Shown here piece after piece: positions 1 through 5,515 of a stretch of 7,632 nucleotides of DNA. Source of the DNA: Anaerolineales bacterium (GTDB lineage Bacteria; Chloroflexota; Anaerolineae; Anaerolineales; UBA6663); contig JAGOBN010000176.1 in the NCBI GenBank assembly GCA_017999235.1, forward strand, positions 1 through 7,632. The letters run 5' to 3'. The notes under the pieces are model-generated. The model was not told the DNA's origin. It did not search any database and was given only the letters and a program-made list of their open reading frames with translations. The position numbers were made by a program, and so were the translations under genes. Position 1 is the stretch's first letter, and every line of letters begins with the position of its first letter.

Positions 1-2
1 CC

Positions 3-2261
3 CTGGCTCTGGTGAGCCGCGCGGTGCGGGGGTGGACGGAGTCGCCGCCGGCGGGCTGGATAGCGGCGGCCAGCCTGGGAGTCTCCACCACCTTCTGGGC
101 GCAGGCCACCACCGCCAACGTGCGGATGCTCACGGCGTTCGCGGTGGCGCTGGCGTTAGCGGCGCTGGCCGATTATCAGCGGGCGGTGGCGGCCCGGCGC
201 GGGCTGGGCCGGCCCAAGCGCGCGCCATTCCAATGGGCCGTACTGGCGCTGGGGGTGGCGGTCTCGCACCACGGTTCAACGGTCTTTTTGGCGGCGGTGC
301 TGGCGGTGTACGCGCTCTCGCTGGATTGGCGCGTGGTGCGCCGGCCCGAACTGGCGCTGATCGGCGCGCTGCCGTTTCTGCTGTGGCTGTACTTCCCCCT
401 GCGCGCCGGCGCGTTTGGATCGCCGCCCAACGCCCAGACGTGGGATGGCTTCCTCGATCAGATCCTGGCGCGCGGCTGGTCCGGCGATATGCTGGCCTTC
501 GCCACGCCGGCGGCCCTGCCCGAGCGGCTGCGCGTCCTGGGCGTGATCCTGGGGTTTCAGTGGAACGGCTGGCTGCTCGGCCTGATGGCCCTGGGCGCGC
601 TGGCGCTGGTTTACCGGCAGCGCCGGCTGGGCGCGGCGCTCCTGACCGGCTGGGGCGCCCACGTCTTCATCGCCATCACGTATCGCGCCCCGCAGACGAC
701 GGAGTATCTGCTGCCCGCCTATGTGCTCATGGCCGCCGCCGCCGGCTTTGCCGCGGCGGAGCTGCTGCGCCCGCCGTGGCCGGCCCGCTGGCCGGCGCGC
801 GCCGCCCGGCTCGGGGCGCTGGGGATAACGGCGGCCGGCCTGGCTGGGCAGTTGTGGGTGACGTATCCGGCGTATCGCGCGCTGGCGCGGGATGACTCCA
901 CGCGCGCCGCCGCGATGGCGATGTTGGAGGCCGCGCCGGCCGACGCTCTGCTCTTGGCCAATTGGCACTGGGCCACGCCGCTCTGGTATTTGCAGCAGAT
1001 TGAAGGCCGGCGGCCGGACGTGGACGTGCAGTATGTGGTCCCGCAGGGGCTGACCTACGCCCAGAATTGGCTGGACGCGATCGCGGCCGCCTGGCGGGCC
1101 CCCGGAGCCGAAAGCTCGCCCAGCGAGCAGGGGCCGGCGCGTCCGGTCTTAGTGACCAATTTCTTCAAAGTTGAGTTTGCGGCCTCCGGCCTGCGCTTTC
1201 TGCCGAGCGGCCCCATCTGGGAGGCGCGCGCCGGCCCGGTGCTGACACCGCCGGCCGGCCTCCACGGAGCGCGGGCTTTTGCCGGGCTGGAATTCCTGGG
1301 TTATACGCCGACCGCGCCGCTCACGGTGGTGGCCGCCTGGCGCGCGGCCGGCCCGCCGCGCGACCTCAACTTCTACGTGCATCTGGTCGGGCCGGACGGC
1401 CTGCTCTACGGCCAGCACGATGTGAGCGTGCCGGCCAGCCGGTATGCGGCGGGCGAAGTGTTGAGCGAGCGGTATGCGCTGACGCCGCTGCGGGAGGCGC
1501 CGCCCGGAACCTACACGCTCACCGCCGGCGCCTACACGCCCGCCGGCCAGCGCCTGGCCGAAGTGACCTTGACCACGCTAACGCTGCCCGCCGCTGCGGC
1601 GCCGGCTCCCACCACCCATCCAGGCGTGTGGCGGGTGGGCGGCGCCTGGCTGACCGGCTACGATGTGGACCGGTCCTTGCCGGATTCGCAGCGCCTGTAT
1701 GCCCACTGGCAATTGGGGCCGGCGGCGGCCGTGGTCCGCACGCCGGATGGGTTGGCGGCCGATCTGCCCGCCGGCCCGGGCGCGGTGACCACCGTGGTGG
1801 AATGGCCGGCGGATCAGCCTCTGCCGGCGCCGTTCGCGGCCGCGCCCTCCCCGGCGCGCTATGTGCCGTTGGGCGACGCGTTGATTCTGACGTGGGCCGC
1901 GGCCGCGCCGCGCACCGCCCGGCCGGGCGAGACCGTGGCCGTGGACCTGGAATTCCTGGCGGCGCGGCCGATCACGCGGGATTTGACGGTTAAGGTCGAA
2001 CTAACCGGCGCCGGCTGGCGCGCGCAGCGGGATACGACGCCGGTGGACGGGGGCTTGCCAACCTTGAAGTGGATCACGGGCGCGCGCGTGCGGGACCGCT
2101 ACTGGCTCACCGTGCCGGCTGAAGCTGGGCCGGGGCCGGCGCAGCTCAGCCTCGGCTGGTATGATGCCTTTACCCAGGCCGATCTGCCCATTTTGGACCC
2201 GCGGCTGGCGCAGCTTGGCCCAACCGTGCCGCTGGGTCAAATCGAGATTACGGACCCCTAA
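3..2261 (+). CDS. DUF2723-like polytopic membrane protein (probable glycosyltransferase), 5'-truncated by window
   Basis: About 750 residues are visible. The frame has no stop back to the window edge (codons for Leu-Ala-Leu precede the GTG at 12), so the true start is almost certainly upstream and the GTG is not a reliable start. Numbering from that GTG, residues 15-290 hold several hydrophobic segments (about 15-30, 38-55, 74-104, 113-130, 173-200, 206-252, 264-285). The pattern TTFWAQATTANV at 26-37 followed by SHHGS at 85-89 resembles the DUF2723 family of membrane glycosyltransferase-like proteins. Residues 295-345 (LEAAPADALLLANWHW, then GRRPDV) match the soluble stretch that follows the membrane part in that family. 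Residues 405-525 and 610-747 look like two beta-sandwich modules, with a shorter related piece at 535-570. The inferred role is transfer of a lipid-linked sugar onto an envelope or exported acceptor. The N-terminal catalytic loop lies outside the window, so activity cannot be judged. The family call is fairly secure; the substrate is unknown. Confidence 0.8.
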   Translation: MALVSRAVRGWTESPPAGWIAAASLGVSTTFWAQATTANVRMLTAFAVALALAALADYQRAVAARRGLGRPKRAPFQWAVLALGVAVSHHGSTVFLAAVLAVYALSLDWRVVRRPELALIGALPFLLWLYFPLRAGAFGSPPNAQTWDGFLDQILARGWSGDMLAFATPAALPERLRVLGVILGFQWNGWLLGLMALGALALVYRQRRLGAALLTGWGAHVFIAITYRAPQTTEYLLPAYVLMAAAAGFAAAELLRPPWPARWPARAARLGALGITAAGLAGQLWVTYPAYRALARDDSTRAAAMAMLEAAPADALLLANWHWATPLWYLQQIEGRRPDVDVQYVVPQGLTYAQNWLDAIAAAWRAPGAESSPSEQGPARPVLVTNFFKVEFAASGLRFLPSGPIWEARAGPVLTPPAGLHGARAFAGLEFLGYTPTAPLTVVAAWRAAGPPRDLNFYVHLVGPDGLLYGQHDVSVPASRYAAGEVLSERYALTPLREAPPGTYTLTAGAYTPAGQRLAEVTLTTLTLPAAAAPAPTTHPGVWRVGGAWLTGYDVDRSLPDSQRLYAHWQLGPAAAVVRTPDGLAADLPAGPGAVTTVVEWPADQPLPAPFAAAPSPARYVPLGDALILTWAAAAPRTARPGETVAVDLEFLAARPITRDLTVKVELTGAGWRAQRDTTPVDGGLPTLKWITGARVRDRYWLTVPAEAGPGPAQLSLGWYDAFTQADLPILDPRLAQLGPTVPLGQIEITDP

Positions 2262-2275
2262 TCAGCGTTTGAAGC

Positions 2276-2305
2276 GATCCGTGGTAAGTTGTCAGTCACT
2301 GATCC
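2276..2305. repeat. Short imperfect repeat and inverted repeat between genes
   Basis: The 69-base gap before the HD gene holds GATCC at 2276-2280 and again at 2301-2305. Between them is a perfect small inverted repeat, TCAGT-C-ACTGA (2292-2302). It is too short to be a terminator and has no T-run directly after it. It resembles the CAGT/TGATC-type filler repeats I recall from intergenic regions of some Chloroflexota, but no second copy exists in this window to prove that. Confidence 0.3.
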
Positions 2306-2330
2306 CGGCCGACTTTTTCTGGACCCGCCT

Positions 2331-3236
2331 ATGCCTATCGCCCAACACCCGCCGCGCATTTACCGCAACCGGGGCGTCGTCATCGCCCTGGCGCCCTCCT
2401 ATGAAGAATTGCTGCAACACAGCCTGGCGGCCGTGGAGCCGCTGTGGTCCAAATACCCCAAGACCGAGCGTTTCTGGAGTCTGTTGATCACCGACCCGGA
2501 GGCGATCGCGAATTGGGATATGTCTGATTACCTGACGACCAACAAGCTGAATTACAACGATCATGGCATGACGCACGCCGTGATCGCGGCCACCAATGCC
2601 ATCCGGATTTTTGACTTGCTGGCCGAGGCTGGCGTGGAGCCGGATGTGGTGACCTCCGGCGCCGGCGACCGCGACGACGCGTGTCTGGTGGTGGCGGCCG
2701 CCACCCTGCTGCACGATATCGGCAACCAGGTCCACCGCAAACATCACGAGATGATGGGCATTGGTCTGGCGCTGCCGATCCTCAACCGCCTGATGCCGGC
2801 CATCTACCCGGAAGTGGAAAGCCTGGTCGAGCTGCGCGCCTTTATCCTGCACGCCATCCTGGCGCATGACTTTGACCCGCCGCCGCTGACGTTCGAGGCC
2901 GGCGTGGTGTCGGTGGCGGATGGCACCGACGTGACCAAAGGCCGCGGCCGCAAGGCTTTTGATCTGGGCAAGGTGGATATCCATTCGGTCTCGGCGCTGG
3001 CCATTGACGAGGTGCGCATCGCGCGCGGCGAGTACTACCCGGTGGAGATCACGGTGGTGATGAACAACTCGGCCGGGATCTTTCAGATCGATGAGACGCT
3101 GACGCGCAAAGTGGTGAAGGGGCCGCTGGCGAAGTGGATCACGGTCACGGCGCTGACGCTGCCGGCCGACTCGGCCACCGACGCCCGCATCATCGAAAAG
3201 CTGACGCTGAAGAACGGGGCCTTTGTGGCCGCCTGA
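2331..3236 (+). CDS. HD-domain metal-dependent phosphohydrolase, substrate unknown
   Basis: This 301-residue soluble protein carries the HD-superfamily metal site. In numbering from the ATG at 2331, His78 and His82 lie in NDHGMTH, the His128-Asp129 pair lies in LLHDIGN, His135, His138 and His139 in HRKHH, His174 and His179 in HAILAH, and the distal Asp197 in VADGTDVTKGR. HD enzymes hydrolyse phosphomonoesters or phosphodiesters, often of nucleotides. The C-terminal third (DIHSVSALAIDEV, then MNNSAGIFQIDE, about 216-260) is a conserved tail I recall from an uncharacterised, largely archaeal HD family (COG3294 from memory). An in-frame TTG at 2289 would add 14 residues. I prefer ATG 2331 because the extension is Pro-rich and unlike a domain, and neither start has a good Shine-Dalgarno sequence. 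The gene may be read through from the preceding membrane protein, but the products have no obvious link. No transmembrane segment or partner domain is visible. Confidence 0.88.
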   Translation: MPIAQHPPRIYRNRGVVIALAPSYEELLQHSLAAVEPLWSKYPKTERFWSLLITDPEAIANWDMSDYLTTNKLNYNDHGMTHAVIAATNAIRIFDLLAEAGVEPDVVTSGAGDRDDACLVVAAATLLHDIGNQVHRKHHEMMGIGLALPILNRLMPAIYPEVESLVELRAFILHAILAHDFDPPPLTFEAGVVSVADGTDVTKGRGRKAFDLGKVDIHSVSALAIDEVRIARGEYYPVEITVVMNNSAGIFQIDETLTRKVVKGPLAKWITVTALTLPADSATDARIIEKLTLKNGAFVAA

Positions 3237-3244
3237 GGCCGGCG

Positions 3245-3688
3245 TTAAGCGGCGCCGATATCCTCGGCCCACAACTCCGGGTGGGCGCGGGTGAAGTCGC
3301 CCAACAACTGGATGCACTCGGCCGACTGCAGGTCGATCACGGTGACGCCGTTGGCGCGCAGCCAGTCAATCCCGCCCTGGAAGTTCACCGACTCCCCGAC
3401 CACCACGGTGCCGATGTTGAATTGGCGGATCAGGCCGCTGCAGTACCAGCACGGCGCCAGGGTGGTGACCATCACCTTATCCCGGTAGGTCTTCACCCGG
3501 CCGGCGTTGCGGAAGGCGTCCGTCTCGCCATGCACGGACGGGTCATTCTGTTGGACGCGCCGGTTGCGGCCGCGGCCCAGCAGACGGCCCTGCGCGTCCG
3601 CCAGACAGGCGCCAATCGGGATGCCGCCCTCCGCCAACCCCTGGCGGGCTTCCGCAATGGCGATATCGAGCAGTGACTGGTAATCCAT
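3245..3688 (-). CDS. Cytosine deaminase of the yeast (Fcy1) type, CDA fold
   Basis: This 147-residue zinc deaminase would convert cytosine to uracil plus ammonia in pyrimidine salvage, in the cytoplasm. The zinc and catalytic signature is complete: His53 and Glu55 in VHGETDAF, and Cys80 and Cys83 in TTLAPCWYCSG. Positions that separate yeast-type cytosine deaminase from tRNA-adenosine or guanine deaminases are also present: EGGIPIG (20-26), Asn42 in GRGRNRR (substrate Asn), VVGESVNF with Phe103, and the C-terminal LWAEDIG with Trp140 and Asp143, aligning with the yeast end DWFEDIGE. Length fits the yeast enzyme (158 residues). The start at 3688 is chosen because GGGGAGG (3699-3693 on this strand) sits 4 bases upstream. 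A longer ATG reading from 3736 adds 17 unconserved residues. It is unrelated to the CodA amidohydrolase type. A broader nucleobase or aminopyrimidine substrate is possible. It ends 8 bases from the convergent HD gene. Confidence 0.85.
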   Translation of the reverse strand: MDYQSLLDIAIAEARQGLAEGGIPIGACLADAQGRLLGRGRNRRVQQNDPSVHGETDAFRNAGRVKTYRDKVMVTTLAPCWYCSGLIRQFNIGTVVVGESVNFQGGIDWLRANGVTVIDLQSAECIQLLGDFTRAHPELWAEDIGAA

Positions 3689-3692
3689 AGCG

Positions 3693-3699
3693 CCTCCCC
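3693..3699 (-). promoter_or_regulatory. Shine-Dalgarno sequence of the deaminase gene
   Basis: On the minus strand this reads GGGGAGG, 4 bases before the ATG at 3688. It decides the start against the in-frame ATG at 3736. Confidence 0.7.
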
Positions 3700-3715
3700 A
3701 GGCGGATGGCGCGGC

Positions 3716-3761
3716 GCAGACGGCCGGCGCCAGCATGGTAGAATCCCGGCGCTAATATAAC
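3716..3761 (+). promoter_or_regulatory. Candidate divergent promoter region for ribonuclease Z and the deaminase
   Basis: This is the AT-richest patch between two divergent genes. On the plus strand an extended -10 element, TGG-TAGAAT (TAGAAT at 3739-3744), would start transcription near 3751 and give ribonuclease Z a leader of about 35 bases. An alternative -10 is TATAAC at 3756-3761. Neither has a convincing -35. On the minus strand TATATT (3758-3753) could be the -10 of the deaminase, leaving a leader of about 60 bases. These are motif readings only; sigma specificity in this organism is unknown. Confidence 0.4.
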
Positions 3762-3785
3762 CCCGACTTCGTCTAAAGGCCTCCC

Positions 3786-4706
3786 TTGTTTGAAATTGTA
3801 TTCTTAGGCACGTCAGCGTCGGCGCCGTCCGTCCATCGCGGGTTGTCCGCCCAGATTGTGATGCACAACGAGCATCGCTTCCTGATCGATTGCGGCGAAG
3901 GCACCCAGCGCCAGATCCTGCAGTCCGGCCTGGGTTTCAAGCGTCTGGAGCGTATTCTGATCACGCATGGCCACCTGGATCACATTCTGGGACTGGCCGG
4001 CTTGGTCTCGACCTTTACCCGCTGGGAGACGGCCGAAGCGCTGGAGATTTGGGCCGGCCGGTGGGCGCTGGAACGGATCCGCACCCTGCTGTACGAGATT
4101 GTGCTGAAGGGCGCGCGTCTGCCGTTTGACCTGCGCTTCCGCGAGATCACGCCGGGCGTGCTGTTTGAAGATAAATTCTTCTCCGTGACCGCCTTCCCGG
4201 TCCAGCACCGCGGCGCGGACTCGTTCGGCTTTGCGTTTCAAGAGAAAGCGCGCCGGCCGTTTCTGGTGGAGCGGGCCGAAGCCCTGGGCGTGCCGGCCGG
4301 CCCCATCCGGCGTGACCTGGTGGCCGGCCAGCCCATCACCCTGCCGGACGGCCGCCTGATCCAGCCCGAAGACGTACTGGGCCCGCTGGTGGCCGGCACC
4401 CGCCTGGTGCATGTCGGCGACTGCGGCGAGACCAGCGACCTGCTGGCGGTGGCCCGCGACGCGGACGCGCTGGTGATTGAGTCAACCTATATCGAGGTCG
4501 AAGCGGCCATGGCGCGGGAGTTCGGCCATCTGACTGCCGCCCAGGCCGCGCGCCTGGCCCGCGAGGCCGGCGTGCGCCAGCTCTTCCTCACCCACATCTC
4601 CCGCCGCTACCGCGAACGCGACGTGATCGAAGAAGCCCAAGCCATCTTCCCCGGGGCCGTTGTCGCGCGCGATTTCGACCACTTCGCGGTCGCCCGGCCG
4701 GCCTGA
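3786..4706 (+). CDS. rnz: Ribonuclease Z (tRNA 3'-processing endonuclease, metallo-beta-lactamase fold)
   Basis: The 306-residue protein would cut tRNA precursors just 3' of the discriminator base, in the cytoplasm, as a zinc-dependent dimer. It opens with the family start FEIVFLGTSASAPS. The metal ligands are all present: His61, His63, Asp65 and His66 in HGHLDH, then His141 in VQHRG, Asp212 in HVGDCGE and His270 in LTHIS. Spacing and total length match the Bacillus enzyme (307 residues) closely. His248 in GHLT also fits the family. The region after residue 150 (ARRPFLVERAEALGVPAGP) corresponds to the arm that grips the tRNA elbow, so this is the short tRNase Z rather than a generic hydrolase. 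The start is TTG at 3786: an in-frame TAA lies at 3774-3776, and AAAGG (3775-3779) is a Shine-Dalgarno sequence 6 bases upstream. It appears monocistronic, with a terminator downstream. Confidence 0.93.
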   Translation: MFEIVFLGTSASAPSVHRGLSAQIVMHNEHRFLIDCGEGTQRQILQSGLGFKRLERILITHGHLDHILGLAGLVSTFTRWETAEALEIWAGRWALERIRTLLYEIVLKGARLPFDLRFREITPGVLFEDKFFSVTAFPVQHRGADSFGFAFQEKARRPFLVERAEALGVPAGPIRRDLVAGQPITLPDGRLIQPEDVLGPLVAGTRLVHVGDCGETSDLLAVARDADALVIESTYIEVEAAMAREFGHLTAAQAARLAREAGVRQLFLTHISRRYRERDVIEEAQAIFPGAVVARDFDHFAVARPA

Positions 4707-4790
4707 CGCCGCCCTCCCTTTTTCACTTACCGCATTCCTACGGAGCCGCGCACAACCTTTTGCCGGCTTGTTCGACTGTATGGTGACAGC

Positions 4791-4817
4791 CAAAATCAGC
4801 CGGCGCGGCTGGTTTTT
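4791..4817 (+). terminator. Rho-independent terminator after ribonuclease Z
   Basis: CAGCCG (4797-4802) pairs with CGGCTG (4806-4811) around a 3-base loop, followed by G and five T (4813-4817). An A-run at 4792-4795 can extend the stem, which gives it a two-way look. It lies about 90 bases past the ribonuclease Z stop and upstream of the sigma-factor promoter, so it would insulate that promoter. Confidence 0.7.
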
Positions 4818-4919
4818 ATGTCGCCCGCGAGGGTCGAGAAGAGGCGGTTATTTCATCTAGTGGTCGCTTGGCGGTTTGTTGCCCTTCCGGCGTCAGCGCG
4901 CTGCGGGCGGCTCATTTAA

Positions 4920-4950
4920 TTGCCAACCGGATGAATGAGACTGCTATACT
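4920..4950 (+). promoter_or_regulatory. Promoter of the sigma/anti-sigma operon, probably giving a leaderless mRNA
   Basis: TTGCCA (4920-4925, five of six matches to TTGACA) is followed after 19 bases by TATACT (4945-4950), which is preceded by TGC, an extended -10. Transcription would begin about 7 bases later, at 4957-4958, which is the A of the sigma-factor ATG. No Shine-Dalgarno-like purine run lies before that ATG. Both facts point to a leaderless transcript made by the housekeeping sigma factor. No ECF-type -35 (GGAAC) is evident here, so autoregulation is not supported. Confidence 0.6.
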
Positions 4951-4957
4951 TGCGCGC

Positions 4958-5515
4958 ATGCCCGCCGCAGTTGAAGTTACCGAGCAAGCGCTCCTGGAGC
5001 AGGCGCGTGATCTGGACGACCGGGCTTTGGGCCAGATTCACGACCGCTACTACCCGGAGATCTATCGTTACGCCCTGTACCGGACGGGGCGAACCGAGGT
5101 GGCCGAGGACATCGCCAGCGAGGTGTTTTTGCGCCTGCTAGACGCCTTGCACAAGGGCCGCGCCCCGCAGACCACGCTGCGCGGCTGGCTGTATGGGGTG
5201 GCCGCCAACATGGTGGCCGATCACTTCCGACGGGCGCCGCGGGAGAGCACGGCTTTGGACGAGAACACGCCGGCGGCCTCGTCTCCGGCGGCGGAAGCGG
5301 AATTGCGGCTGCGGCACCACGACGTGCGCGCGGCGCTGCGCGAGTTGACGCGCGACCAGCAGGAAACTTTGACCTTGCGGTTTGGCGAAGGCTTGTCGGT
5401 GGAAGAGACGGCGGCGGTTTTGGGCAAGTCGATTAACGCGGTCAAAGCGTTGCAGTTCCGCGCGGTGGAAGCCCTCCGCCGCGTTTTAGGGATTTCCGAT
5501 GACGAGCAAGAGTGA
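4958..5515 (+). CDS. ECF-family RNA polymerase sigma factor
   Basis: A 185-residue sigma-70 family protein of the extracytoplasmic-function type, with only regions 2 and 4. Region 2 spans about 21-92, with the core-binding helix AEDIASEVFLRLLDAL at 49-64 and the -10 recognition part GWLYGVAANMVADHFRR at 76-92. A charged, Ala-rich linker follows at 93-118. Region 4 spans about 120-177, with ELTRDQQETLTLRF and a helix-turn-helix (LSVEETAAVLGKSINAVKAL, 146-165) for -35 recognition. Upstream in-frame starts at TTG 4868 and ATG 4931 were rejected because the promoter -10 (4945-4950) lies downstream of both and the extension is not conserved in type. The last 17 bases overlap the start of the membrane partner gene, implying translational coupling and co-regulation. 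The target genes cannot be seen. No SnoaL-like or other extra C-terminal domain is present. Confidence 0.92.
   Translation: MPAAVEVTEQALLEQARDLDDRALGQIHDRYYPEIYRYALYRTGRTEVAEDIASEVFLRLLDALHKGRAPQTTLRGWLYGVAANMVADHFRRAPRESTALDENTPAASSPAAEAELRLRHHDVRAALRELTRDQQETLTLRFGEGLSVEETAAVLGKSINAVKALQFRAVEALRRVLGISDDEQE

Larger units (their letters stand above)
4707..4957. other. Intergenic region between ribonuclease Z and the sigma-factor gene
   Basis: This stretch of about 250 bases holds one terminator hairpin (4791-4817) and the promoter just before 4958. An open frame from TTG at 4868 exists but is simply an in-frame extension of the sigma factor, with no family resemblance. I see no tRNA, small ORF with a Shine-Dalgarno sequence, or riboswitch-like fold in the rest. 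Confidence 0.5.

Noticed and set aside
32..895. Plus-strand open frame of 287 codons overlapping the membrane protein
   Set aside because: Gly/Ala/Arg-rich out-of-frame reading without membrane segments or motifs, while the overlapping frame shows clear DUF2723-like features.
276..968. Open frame of 230 codons on the minus strand within the membrane protein gene
   Set aside because: Arg/Gln/Gly-rich with no domain; a composition shadow of the membrane protein.
2292..3317. Long open frame (341 codons) on the minus strand opposite the HD gene
   Set aside because: Composition is dominated by His, Arg, Gln, Val and Asp with no motif, as expected for the antisense of a high-GC gene. The plus strand has a complete HD site.
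3689..3736. 17-residue N-terminal extension of the deaminase from ATG 3736
   Set aside because: The Shine-Dalgarno GGGGAGG is placed for the ATG at 3688, and the extension has no counterpart in the yeast enzyme.
4707..4790. Possible small RNA or tRNA after ribonuclease Z
   Set aside because: No cloverleaf, T-loop motif or promoter could be found; only the downstream hairpin is clear.
4868..4957. N-terminal extension of the sigma factor from TTG 4868 or ATG 4931
   Set aside because: The promoter -10 lies inside this stretch, no Shine-Dalgarno sequence precedes either start, and ECF region 2 begins normally after the ATG at 4958.
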